A stretch of 64,000 bases of DNA from JAOAPY01 sp038237475 (GTDB lineage Bacteria; Acidobacteriota; Blastocatellia; Pyrinomonadales; Pyrinomonadaceae), in NCBI GenBank assembly GCA_038237475.1, contig JBBRYS010000001.1:186001-250000 (forward strand). Reading direction: 5' to 3'. Position 1 is the stretch's first letter. Each line of letters begins with the position of its first letter. Positions 1 through 8,024 of the stretch are shown piece by piece. The notes beneath the pieces are model-generated. The model saw nothing but the letters and a program-made list of their open reading frames with translations. It was not told where the DNA came from and searched no databases. The position numbers and the translations under genes were made by a program.

Positions 1-564
1 GACCCTGGCCATTATCTCGATCCGCAAAAGCGCGCCGCAGCCGGTCATCGGGCTGCGTTGGAAATGCTAGCTGAAGGTTTGCTGCGAGAAGAAAACCTGC
101 ATGGCACCATCAACTGCGACGGCATCAATTCGAAAGGGGAAATCTGCGGCGTGACTACAACCAGTGGACTGGCGTGGAAAATTCCCGGGCGTCTGGGTGA
201 TTCACCGATCCTGGGCGCAGGGCTTTATGTCGACGGCAACGTGGGCGCTGCGGGATCGACCGGGCGCGGCGAGGCGAATCTTTACAATCTCTGTTCTTTC
301 GTGATTGTCGAGGAAATGCGCCGCGGCGCTCACCCTAAAGATGCGGGCATGGAAGTGTTGCGGCGCATCAAGGCAAACACGATTGAAAAGCGTCTGCTGA
401 ACAGCAGAGGCGAGCCCAACTTTGGCATCAACTTTTACATCCTCAACGCCAAAGGGGAGTATGCGGGTGTGTCGATGTATCAGGCCAAATACGCGATGTG
501 CAACAGTGACGGACCAAAGACACTGGATACTGAACCGCTGCTCTCCGGCAAACCCGGCGATTGA
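1..564 (+). CDS. N(4)-(beta-N-acetylglucosaminyl)-L-asparaginase family protein (5' end cut by window)
   Basis: The frame is open from base 1, so the gene starts before the window and only its C-terminal part is seen. The family are N-terminal nucleophile hydrolases that self-cleave before a Thr, which becomes the catalytic residue and acts on Asn-linked GlcNAc or asparagine/isoaspartyl bonds. The expected cleavage motif HGT is present, with the Thr codon at 106-108. It is followed by GVTTTSGLAWKIPGRLGDSP and GAGLYVDGNVGAAGSTGRGE, which match the beta-subunit substrate-binding segments of this family. The start of the proenzyme (alpha chain) cannot be judged. The next gene is convergent, so this gene probably ends a transcript. 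The family call is firm; the exact substrate is not known. Confidence 0.85.
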   Translation, partial: DPGHYLDPQKRAAAGHRAALEMLAEGLLREENLHGTINCDGINSKGEICGVTTTSGLAWKIPGRLGDSPILGAGLYVDGNVGAAGSTGRGEANLYNLCSFVIVEEMRRGAHPKDAGMEVLRRIKANTIEKRLLNSRGEPNFGINFYILNAKGEYAGVSMYQAKYAMCNSDGPKTLDTEPLLSGKPGD

Positions 565-668
565 TGGCAGACGGAGAGGGGCCACACAAACAAGGCTCCC
601 CTCGTCGTCCTGGACGAGTCACCTGAAAATATGAATGAGGAGTTAAGCCGGAGGCAAAGCCAGCGATA

Positions 669-2366
669 TTAAGTCTTGGCCAGTCGTTTGACAATAACCA
701 GCGTGATGTCATCAGCGGCGCGAGTTCCCTGCGCAAATTTTGTGAGTGCCGATTCAATGCGATCGCGAATGCCGGCAGCCGACGCTTCTACGTTACGCTG
801 CACCACTTCATAAAGACGCGTCGGGCCAAACTCTTCACCTGAGGGGCTGCTGGCCTCAGTGACGCCATCCGAATAAATTACCAGCACATCGCCCGGCTGC
901 AACTGCGTCCTGCCTTCGCGATATTCGGCGTCCCCTTTGATCCCCAGCGGCAGCCCTCCGGCCGCCAACTGCTCGACCGTACCCGACGAATGGACAATCA
1001 ATGGCGGGTTGTGACCGGCGTTAAGAAATGAAAGTGCGCCCGACTCCGGATCGAGTTCAGCGCAAAATAAAGTTACGAAACGATTAGAAGGAATATTCTC
1101 AGCCAGGTATCGATTGACCGCGCTAATGGTACCGACGAGCGTATCATGCGAACCTGATTGAGCATGTATTGCGGCGTGCAGTGAAGACATGAGGAGCGCT
1201 GCAGCAGTCCCCTTTCCTGAAACATCACCGAGAGCAATTACCCAGCGGCCATCTTCGCGTTTAATGAAATCATAGTAGTCACCTCCGATTTCATAACAGG
1301 GAAAACTGATACCCTGGAATTCGTAGCCGGGCACCGAAGGCGGCGCGGTCGGCTGCAATCGCTGCTGAATCTCACTCGCCAGCTGCAATTCCCGTTCGAG
1401 CCGTTCCTGTTGCAACCGCGCTTCCAGCAGGCGAGCGTTCTGCACCCGGATGGCTGCCACCGAAGCAAGTGTAGTAAGAACTTTCAAGTGGTCTTCGGTA
1501 AAGCGGCCCTCAGCAATGGGCGAGTCCACATAGATAATGCCGAAGACCTGGTTTTCAACCCCGAGCGGCACAGCCAGAACCGAACGCACGCCCTGCAGGA
1601 CCATCGTGCCGCTGGCAAAGCGCGGGTCGTGCTGCGCGTCTGAAGTCAGCACAGACCTCCCGCGCATTACGACTTCTTCAATGACGTTGCGGCTGACCCG
1701 AATCTCACCCACCTGGCCGGCGCGATCTCGCAGCCTCGCCACTGGCACTTTCAATTCGGGGCTGCCTTCATCACGCATCATGATGAGACAGCGATCGGCC
1801 GGCACTGACTCAAACACGAGTGAAACTACCTGCTCGAGCGTCTCGAGCAGCGAGGCCGAGGACAGGAGTGTCACACCTACCTTGCTGATCAAGGCCAGCA
1901 GATTGCTGGTCTTCTCCGTACGCTCGGCTGAGATCAACTCCGGCTTGGTGCGAGCACCTTCGATTGCTTCCAACAATCCCGATGTAGTGCGGTCCGATGA
2001 CTGCAGGGCGATGGTGGCCTCGGGCAACGAATTGGTGTTTTCCGTGATCATCGTCGCACCCATGCTCGAGTTGTAGGTGCCGTCATCAAATAGGAGTTCA
2101 GTCTCACCTATCTGAATCCGTCCGCCCGGAGCTAAAGAAATATTGCCCTGCACGGAGTTGCCGTTGTAGAGAGTGCCATTGGCTGAGCCGAGATCCTGCA
2201 AAAAGTATTCGTCACCTTCGCGCCGTACTTCCGCGTGCACCCGTGAAGCAAACGGGTCGGGCACACAAAGATCGTTCCGGGCGGAACGTCCAATGGTGAT
2301 ACGTAGACGCCCGAGGGAAAAATGATCGGGAGCGCGGTCCGGGTATTTAACTATTAGCTCTGCCAT
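669..2366 (-). CDS. FHA-GAF-PP2C (SpoIIE-type) serine/threonine phosphatase
   Basis: Predicted soluble signalling phosphatase of about 565 aa. An FHA domain occupies roughly residues 1-100 (ITIGRS, SRVHAEV, DLGSANGT are the phosphothreonine-binding loops). A GAF sensor domain follows at about 155-315, a short helical linker, then a PP2C/SpoIIE domain at about 345-565. The metal-binding acidic motifs of the last are visible: GGDYYDF, GDVSGKGTAAAL, IYSDGVTEA and ADDITLV. I chose the ATG at 2366 (MAELIVKYPD), which places the FHA domain at the N-terminus as in relatives; a TTG at 2387 would add seven residues. It is the last gene of a minus-strand set with an RDD protein, a Ser/Thr kinase and another FHA protein, so it is the likely counter-enzyme of that kinase. 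Partners are inferred. Confidence 0.9.
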   Translation of the reverse strand: MAELIVKYPDRAPDHFSLGRLRITIGRSARNDLCVPDPFASRVHAEVRREGDEYFLQDLGSANGTLYNGNSVQGNISLAPGGRIQIGETELLFDDGTYNSSMGATMITENTNSLPEATIALQSSDRTTSGLLEAIEGARTKPELISAERTEKTSNLLALISKVGVTLLSSASLLETLEQVVSLVFESVPADRCLIMMRDEGSPELKVPVARLRDRAGQVGEIRVSRNVIEEVVMRGRSVLTSDAQHDPRFASGTMVLQGVRSVLAVPLGVENQVFGIIYVDSPIAEGRFTEDHLKVLTTLASVAAIRVQNARLLEARLQQERLERELQLASEIQQRLQPTAPPSVPGYEFQGISFPCYEIGGDYYDFIKREDGRWVIALGDVSGKGTAAALLMSSLHAAIHAQSGSHDTLVGTISAVNRYLAENIPSNRFVTLFCAELDPESGALSFLNAGHNPPLIVHSSGTVEQLAAGGLPLGIKGDAEYREGRTQLQPGDVLVIYSDGVTEASSPSGEEFGPTRLYEVVQRNVEASAAGIRDRIESALTKFAQGTRAADDITLVIVKRLAKT

Positions 2367-2433
2367 GCGGTTCTGATCTTCTTTCAAACTTCATTTCAAC
2401 TTGCCGGCCAGCGGCTTCGCACAAGCGATCGAC

Positions 2434-2940
2434 TTACTGGTCGAGCACTACAATCTCATCACGAACAACAACCGTGTCCGCCACCAGGTCTTCAAGCGCC
2501 CGGCCCCGAGCATTTACGGCAGCTACCAGAAAACCTACTCCCAGGGTCAGCAGGGAGAGAGGGTAACCCACAAAATGGCGCAGGAATGAACGTCCAATAC
2601 TGAGACCTTGTCCGTCTGTGCGTTCAATACGCAGACCAGTGGCCCACTTCCCAATGGTCTGGCCGAGCAGTCCCGGCAAAATTCCAAAATTCAAAATCGC
2701 CACGAACAAGACGAGCAGCCAGCCAATCGTCTCGGTTGAGTTTCCGGTTGAGCGGCCCGCCGATCCCAACAGCCGCGCGACCAAAGTAGCGACGGCAACT
2801 ATTGCCACCAGCACAATGTAGTCAATTAATAACGCACCGCACCTGAGCGAAAACGGAGCACGACCCTTGTGGATCTGCACTCGTGGGCGGAGCTTGGCGC
2901 GCGGAGGGAGTATCGTGCCGGTGGCTTCTATCTGGGTCAT
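2434..2940 (-). CDS. RDD family membrane protein
   Basis: Small integral membrane protein of about 168 aa. The core fits the RDD fold: APFSLRCGALLIDYIVLVAIV begins the first membrane helix with the characteristic Arg and Asp, a second helix lies near LLVLFVAILNFGILPG, and a third near LRHFVGYPLSLLTLGVGFLV. RDD proteins have poorly defined transport or envelope roles. A longer reading frame reaches 3012, but the ATG at 2940 (MTQIEATGT) gives a normal N-terminal tail. It sits 46 bp upstream of the FHA-GAF-phosphatase and downstream of the Ser/Thr kinase on the same strand, so cotranscription is likely. It could be a membrane target or anchor of the kinase/phosphatase pair, but that is only inference from position. 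Confidence 0.85.
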   Translation of the reverse strand: MTQIEATGTILPPRAKLRPRVQIHKGRAPFSLRCGALLIDYIVLVAIVAVATLVARLLGSAGRSTGNSTETIGWLLVLFVAILNFGILPGLLGQTIGKWATGLRIERTDGQGLSIGRSFLRHFVGYPLSLLTLGVGFLVAAVNARGRALEDLVADTVVVRDEIVVLDQ

Positions 2941-3075
2941 GGAATGATAAGAGTTATTTGGCCCTTGTACTAAAATCGGTTTTATAAGCGGAATAATCCC
3001 CGGGCGCGGCAAAAATTCGATCCTCGGGCGCCTTAGCTGATGTTCTTTTCTAACCCGATCTTTGGTGCTGCACTA

Positions 3076-4713
3076 CTACCCCACCAGAAAATGAAGCGTG
3101 GTTTCTCCGAGCCGGATTCTGTCGCCGCTATCGAGTACGCGCGGCTGACGGGGCGCCAAGCGCACCGAATCGTTAATCACAGTGCCGTTCACCGATCCCA
3201 AATCTTCGACGAGAAAAGTATCACCTTCGCACCAGATGCGCGCATGGCGTCGTGATACTTTAGTCTCGCGGTCGAACTTCGACAAATCTATTTCGGGGAA
3301 AATATTGGAATGAGGGTCGGCACGGCCAACCAGATTGCTATCTTTCTGTAAGACGAAAGAAGAATCGAGCTCAGCTGTTCCTGCCACGACGAGCTTGGCC
3401 GTTAGTCGTGAAGCCTTCAAGGAAGCGCTTGCACCCACGGCACCCAATGGCTGACGCGCGCCACAATGGGCGCAAAAGACGTCATCAATCGCGATGCGTC
3501 CACCACAGAAACCGCAAAAAACGGTTTGCACCTGAACGGTTTCGCCACCGAGTTCGGCCACCGGTTGGCCATAGCTAACTCTGCCGCTCATCAGTTTTTC
3601 CAGATGCTCGGCCAGCAAGTCGCGCAATTCTCCCGCCGACCGGAAACGATCTTCGGGCTTGTACTCGACCGATCGCATCAGAATACGTTCAACTTCCGAA
3701 GAGATACCGGGAGCAATTTGCCGCGGCCGCGGGTTCTTGCCAAAGTCAAAGATCAGCAGCGGATTATCCTGGGGATCCGAGCCTGTCAGCAAATGAAACA
3801 TCGTAGCGCCCAGACTGTAGACATCTGACCGAGGCTCCACTCTGCCGCTGAATAATTCGGGGGGCGCATAGCCCATGGTGCCGACAGCGGTGACACCTTT
3901 CTCCTGCTTGGCTACCCAGCGCGCGATTCCAAAATCAATCAACATCACCCGGCCGGAATTGCCGTCTATCATCAGATTCGCCGGCTTCAGATCGCGATAG
4001 ATGATCGGCTTGGGACGCGAGTGCAGGTACTCAAGCACATCGGCAACTTGCATGCCCCAATCGACCACGGTTTTTTCGTCCAGCTTGCCGCCGGGGGAGC
4101 TTCGCAGCCGCGAGGACAAATCACCACCCGAGATGTATTTCATCACGAGGTAGAAACGGCTCAGCTCACGGTCGTAAAAATAATCATAAATCGTTGGGAT
4201 TGATGGATGTTCCAGGGAGGTCAATAACAAAGACTCTCGCTTGAAATCTCCGATTGCTTTTTCGTGCTGGGTCGCATCGAGATGCGTCTCGACCATTTCC
4301 TTGACTGCACGTGGCGCGTCGCCAAGATTGCGATCCTTCGCCAGATAGACAGCTCCCATCCCACCGCCGCCGATGCGCCGCACAATTTCATAGCGGCTGT
4401 TAAGGACGGTGCCTCCATCGAGTTGCTTGATTGTCGGTTGATGGCCGCCGGTTGTTCGCTTACGTTCTGCGGGCGCTTTGGCCGGGGGTGATTCGTCAGT
4501 CACATGCGGGAGCGAATCTCCGACCACCGTCTGCAATGGTTCGGCAAAACGTGTAACCGGAGCGGGCTTCTCAGGCAGGATGGCATCGCTGCCCTCGTCC
4601 GTCACAGCTACGCTGCTGCCCTCTGCCGGCGCGCGCGAAACACTCGCGCCGCATTGCCCGCAGAAGGGGACATCAGCCATAACGTCGGCCTGACACTCCG
4701 GACACTTTTCCAT
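3076..4713 (-). CDS. Serine/threonine protein kinase with two zinc ribbons and C-terminal FHA domain
   Basis: Hanks-type kinase of 545 aa with no membrane helix seen, so probably cytoplasmic. An N-terminal zinc ribbon uses Cys4, Cys7, Cys18 and Cys21. The kinase domain covers about residues 108-375: glycine loop RIGGGGMGAVY, ATP lysine 138 (AVKEM), catalytic loop YRDLKPAN (Asp241, with Tyr for the usual His), DFG at 260-262 and APPE in the activation segment. A second zinc ribbon has Cys400, Cys403, Cys414 and Cys417. The FHA domain at about 455-545 has VGRAD, VSRRHARI and DLGSVNGT. The gene lies between a zinc-ribbon FHA protein and the RDD/phosphatase genes. Its FHA domain closely resembles that of the upstream neighbour (IFPEIDL versus VFPDVDL), suggesting local duplication. 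Kinase activity is well supported; substrates are unknown. Confidence 0.93.
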   Translation of the reverse strand: MEKCPECQADVMADVPFCGQCGASVSRAPAEGSSVAVTDEGSDAILPEKPAPVTRFAEPLQTVVGDSLPHVTDESPPAKAPAERKRTTGGHQPTIKQLDGGTVLNSRYEIVRRIGGGGMGAVYLAKDRNLGDAPRAVKEMVETHLDATQHEKAIGDFKRESLLLTSLEHPSIPTIYDYFYDRELSRFYLVMKYISGGDLSSRLRSSPGGKLDEKTVVDWGMQVADVLEYLHSRPKPIIYRDLKPANLMIDGNSGRVMLIDFGIARWVAKQEKGVTAVGTMGYAPPELFSGRVEPRSDVYSLGATMFHLLTGSDPQDNPLLIFDFGKNPRPRQIAPGISSEVERILMRSVEYKPEDRFRSAGELRDLLAEHLEKLMSGRVSYGQPVAELGGETVQVQTVFCGFCGGRIAIDDVFCAHCGARQPLGAVGASASLKASRLTAKLVVAGTAELDSSFVLQKDSNLVGRADPHSNIFPEIDLSKFDRETKVSRRHARIWCEGDTFLVEDLGSVNGTVINDSVRLAPRQPRVLDSGDRIRLGETTLHFLVG

Positions 4714-4789
4714 AAGGGGTAACGATGCTCTGTTATTGGTAGAAGTTGACCGACTGCAGGTTGCGCTTAAGAATCACTGCTGACACCGG

Positions 4790-5353
4790 CTACTTAACTA
4801 TATGAAATCGCAGAAAAGTCTTGCCTACGATAAGTTCATCACTTTCCTTTAGTGGCTGAGGCTGACCCGGCAAGAGGCGTTTCCCGCGGTTCAAAAATGT
4901 TCCGTTGGTTGAGCCCAGATCCTCTATAAAATATTCGCCGTTCCTTAGCACTACTCGCGCGTGACGTCGCGAGACCTTTGCTTCCGGGTCGTCGGAGTCC
5001 AGGTCCACGTCAGGAAAAACTCCACCGTCCGCATCCCAGCGCCCAATTTGAGACTCGGCTCCGCTCAACATAAATTTCTTCCCGGCTGATCGTCCTCGTT
5101 CAATCACCAGCCATGAGTGCGGCTTGGTCAAAGGTTCGAGAGCGGCTGAAATCTTATAAACAGGAGTCGGCTGACTGGCAGCAAATTCCGGTTGCTGCGG
5201 ACTGGCCAATCCTGCCTTACGACCGTTACCCTCAATCGGCTGACCAAAACTCGTCGGGTTTGAGCGCGGATTAGGCTTCAAGGGCGCCCCACATTCGTCG
5301 CAGTACTGCGACCCTTCAAGATTCTCGGTTTTACATCGCTCGCAAGTAATCAT
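4790..5353 (-). CDS. Zinc-ribbon and FHA domain protein
   Basis: Protein of about 187 aa. An N-terminal zinc ribbon (ITCERCKTENLEGSQYCDEC, four Cys) is followed by a Pro/Gln-rich linker and a C-terminal FHA domain with IGRWDADGG, VSRRHARVV and EDLGSTNGTF. FHA domains bind phosphothreonine peptides, so this is a likely substrate or adaptor of the kinase encoded 76 bp downstream. I chose ATG 5353 because it starts just before the first Cys; a TTG at 5404 would add 17 unrelated residues. It is the first gene of the minus-strand signalling set, so the promoter should lie in 5354-5728, shared divergently with the ABC operon. Confidence 0.88.
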   Translation of the reverse strand: MITCERCKTENLEGSQYCDECGAPLKPNPRSNPTSFGQPIEGNGRKAGLASPQQPEFAASQPTPVYKISAALEPLTKPHSWLVIERGRSAGKKFMLSGAESQIGRWDADGGVFPDVDLDSDDPEAKVSRRHARVVLRNGEYFIEDLGSTNGTFLNRGKRLLPGQPQPLKESDELIVGKTFLRFHIVK

Positions 5354-5617
5354 AGTAAGCGCCGGCGCCACCCAGCCGTTTCTGTTGATATACCCTCCCT
5401 GCAACCTCGGGCGCAGGAAACGCTTGATTTTAGCGCGAATCCAGTGGGGGCGCCAATAACCTTAACCAGCGCTATAAAATTTGGCGTTGATTGCGGACTA
5501 GCGCGTACTGCGAGAGTGCCGCTTATCGGGCTTCATATTAGCATTGGGCGGTTGGTGATCGAGTTATTGAGAAACAGCTTTTCGGAGCTAATCGTTCATA
5601 ATTGAAACCGTTCGCGT

Positions 5618-5687
5618 GTTTGGCACGTAAGAGGTTCTCGACAATTTCAGGTTTTGGCTCGCAGTGTTAATGTGCCAAACTTACGTG
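5618..5687. promoter_or_regulatory. Inverted-repeat operator candidate upstream of the efflux operon
   Basis: GTTTGGCAC at 5618-5626 is matched by the exact reverse complement GTGCCAAAC at 5672-5680. In addition CACGTAAG (5624-5631) is matched by CTTACGTG (5680-5687). The two arms are permuted relative to one another, as if both derive from a 13-base unit GTAAGTTTGGCAC. The second arm ends about 40 bases before the adaptor gene start. The rest of the 375-base divergent gap (5354-5728) shows no other clear feature, apart from the AAGGA ribosome binding site before 5729. A regulator-binding role is inferred from position and symmetry. Confidence 0.45.
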
Positions 5688-5728
5688 ACCTGACCGCGGA
5701 ATCCCCAAAGTAAATCGAAGGAATCAAG

Positions 5729-7249
5729 ATGGCTTTAACGAAGAAAAAGAAGATTATCATTGCCGCAGTGGCCTTTGTTGTGCTGGCGGCAATCGTCATC
5801 GTCAGTGTCTATGCCACTCGCAAAGATGAGGCGGAAGTAACTACTATTAAAATTGAAACGCGTCCTGAACTGCGCCAGACTGTTACCGCATCAGGTGAGA
5901 TTCGTCCCGTTCGTTATATCAAGCTGACCAGCGAGGTCCAGGGCCGAATACAGGAAATCTATGTCAACGCAGGCGACCAGGTAAAAGTTGGTACCCCCCT
6001 GGTTCGCATCGATCCAACGCAACTGCAATCAAGCCAGGAGGCTCAATGGGCCGCGACCCAGGCTTCGATCAACGATGTACAGAACGCTCGCAACGCAGTG
6101 AATTCCGCCCAACAGGGGTTGGCGGTAGTCGAAGCCTCAGTGGCCGCCGCGCGCCAGCAGGTGATCGCCCAGCAAACGGCAGTCGATCGAGCGCAGGTGG
6201 ATCTAACAGCGGCTCAGCGTGAGTTGAAGCGCGTTACCGAATTGATCGAGTCCGGTGTCGCTTCGCGCTCGGAATATGATAGTGCTCACGATCGTTTCGC
6301 TCAGGCTAAAATCGCACTGGACACGGCGCGGGCCAATCTCGAAGCAACCAAGATCGCAGTCAAGGAAGCTCAGGAGCGCGCCAATCAACAGCGCCTGGCC
6401 GTGCAGGAGGCGAAGACGAGTATCAGGTCGAGTGAGATGCGCGCCAACCAGCAACAGGCTGTACTGCGCGGCCAGTCCAGCCAGCGCTCCAAAGCCATGC
6501 AGCTCTCTCCTCTTAACGGCGTCGTAGCCGACATACCGACCCGAGTTGGCGAATTTGCGGTAGCCGGTCTTTCAACTACATCGTTGATGACCATCGCCGA
6601 CATGTCGACCATCAATGTCGAGGTCAATGTCGATGAAACTGAAATCTCTAACGTCGAAGTGGGCCAGCAAACCAAGGTCAAAGTCGATGCGCTCGGCGAC
6701 AGGGAGATCAAAGCGGTTGTAACGCAAAAGAATCCGCTGGCAGTGTCAAAGTCGGACACCACCGGCGGTTTATCAAACCGCGTCAACGTCCAGGAAGCAA
6801 AAGAATTCAAAGTGACGATTGAGTTGCAGGATCTGCCGGACGAGCTCAAGAACAGCTTACGCCCCGGCATGAGTTCGACGGCAACCATTACCACTAAAAC
6901 CAGGAACAACGTCGTTGCTGTGCCGCTGGAAGCTATCGTGGAAAGGCAGCCGAATGCGTCTCCATCCCCGGCTGCTACTATCGCCGGCAGCGTTCCCACT
7001 CCCGTTTCAAGTGACAAGGCCAAGAGCATTAAGGGCGTTTACACTCTGACAGGTAACAAGGTGAAGTTCGTGGAAGTAACCACCGGCATAACCGGCGAAG
7101 CTGACATCGAAATATTGAGCGGCATTAAGGCCGGCGATGAGGTGGTGCGCGGCCCCAGCCGTGTGCTGAAGACTCTTAAAGATGGGCTGACAGTCAAGCG
7201 CCAGACGAAGAAGCCCGGCGCCAACGGCAATGCCAACGAGGGTAGCTAA
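5729..7249 (+). CDS. HlyD/MacA-like periplasmic adaptor of an ABC efflux system
   Basis: Membrane-fusion protein of 506 aa. A short Lys-rich cytoplasmic start and one membrane helix (about residues 8-27) anchor it. The barrel-sandwich (lipoyl-like) half-motif follows at IKLTSEVQGRIQEIYVNAGD, then a long Ala/Gln-rich coiled-coil hairpin at about 95-255, the second half at SPLNGVVADIPTRVGEFA, and a beta-barrel and membrane-proximal domain. There is a Pro/Ser-rich insert near residues 410-425. The longer coiled coil fits adaptors that reach toward an outer-membrane channel. The ribosome site AAGGA precedes the ATG. The stop overlaps the next start (TAATG), so it is translationally coupled to the ATPase. 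No TolC-like gene is in the window. Exported substrate unknown. Confidence 0.9.
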   Translation: MALTKKKKIIIAAVAFVVLAAIVIVSVYATRKDEAEVTTIKIETRPELRQTVTASGEIRPVRYIKLTSEVQGRIQEIYVNAGDQVKVGTPLVRIDPTQLQSSQEAQWAATQASINDVQNARNAVNSAQQGLAVVEASVAAARQQVIAQQTAVDRAQVDLTAAQRELKRVTELIESGVASRSEYDSAHDRFAQAKIALDTARANLEATKIAVKEAQERANQQRLAVQEAKTSIRSSEMRANQQQAVLRGQSSQRSKAMQLSPLNGVVADIPTRVGEFAVAGLSTTSLMTIADMSTINVEVNVDETEISNVEVGQQTKVKVDALGDREIKAVVTQKNPLAVSKSDTTGGLSNRVNVQEAKEFKVTIELQDLPDELKNSLRPGMSSTATITTKTRNNVVAVPLEAIVERQPNASPSPAATIAGSVPTPVSSDKAKSIKGVYTLTGNKVKFVEVTTGITGEADIEILSGIKAGDEVVRGPSRVLKTLKDGLTVKRQTKKPGANGNANEGS

Positions 7250-8013
7250 TGAGCGACGTTACACTGGCGTCTCTATCGGCGGAAGGAATCCAGGCTCGGG
7301 CAGCGAATGGTCACGGGGGACCTGATACCACGTCGCTCATCGCCATGCGCGATATTTGGAAGACCTACGAGATGGGCTCTGAAAAGGTGCACGCCCTCCA
7401 TGGCGTTTCGTTCGAAGTGCGCAAAGGCGAATACATCGCGATCACCGGGCCATCGGGTTCCGGCAAGTCCACTTTGATGAACTTGATTGGCTGCCTGGAT
7501 ACGCCCTCGAACGGTGAATACTGGCTCAATGGCAAGAACGTATCGCTGATGGACGATGATGAACTGGCCCGCATTCGCAATCAGGAGGTGGGTTTCGTTT
7601 TTCAAACCTTCAATCTGTTGGCGCGCGCAACCGCTCTTCACAACGTCGAATTGCCGCTCATCTATGGTGGCATCGGCTCCGCCAAAAGGCATCAGATGGC
7701 CAGGGAGGCGCTCGCGGCCGTCGACCTGGCCGACCGCGTCACACACCGCCCCAACGAACTTTCAGGCGGTCAGCGCCAGCGTGTGGCAATTGCCCGGGCA
7801 CTGGTGAATCATCCTTCCATCCTGTTGGCGGACGAACCCACCGGTGCGTTAGATACGCACACGAGTGGTGAGATCATGGACCTGTTCGAAAGGCTCCACG
7901 AAGAAGGCAATACTGTGGTATTGGTCACTCACGAACCGGACATCGCAGCTCGTGCTCATCGCATAATTTCAATCCGCGACGGCCAGATAGAAAAAGATCA
8001 GGTGATTCGCTAA
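7249..8013 (+). CDS. ABC transporter ATP-binding protein, MacB/LolD type
   Basis: Nucleotide-binding subunit of 254 aa. Walker A is GPSGSGKST, the Q-loop lies near VFQTFNLLARAT, the signature is LSGGQRQRVAIARAL, Walker B is ILLADEPTGALD, and the switch His is in VLVTHEPD. The arrangement and the ALHGVSFEVRKGEYIAITG start are typical of the MacB/LolD/FtsE group, which drives mechanotransmission rather than direct membrane passage. About 30 extra residues precede the domain. It overlaps the adaptor gene by one base and is followed after 11 bp by the first of four permeases. It is the only ATPase in the operon and probably serves all of them (inference). Confidence 0.93.
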   Translation: MSDVTLASLSAEGIQARAANGHGGPDTTSLIAMRDIWKTYEMGSEKVHALHGVSFEVRKGEYIAITGPSGSGKSTLMNLIGCLDTPSNGEYWLNGKNVSLMDDDELARIRNQEVGFVFQTFNLLARATALHNVELPLIYGGIGSAKRHQMAREALAAVDLADRVTHRPNELSGGQRQRVAIARALVNHPSILLADEPTGALDTHTSGEIMDLFERLHEEGNTVVLVTHEPDIAARAHRIISIRDGQIEKDQVIR

Positions 8014-8024
8014 GGGAGGCGCCG

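Noticed and set aside
5618..5650. Sigma-54 promoter (TTGGCACG as -24 box)
   Set aside because: The -12 GC element is not at the required distance in either orientation, so only an operator-like inverted repeat is called.
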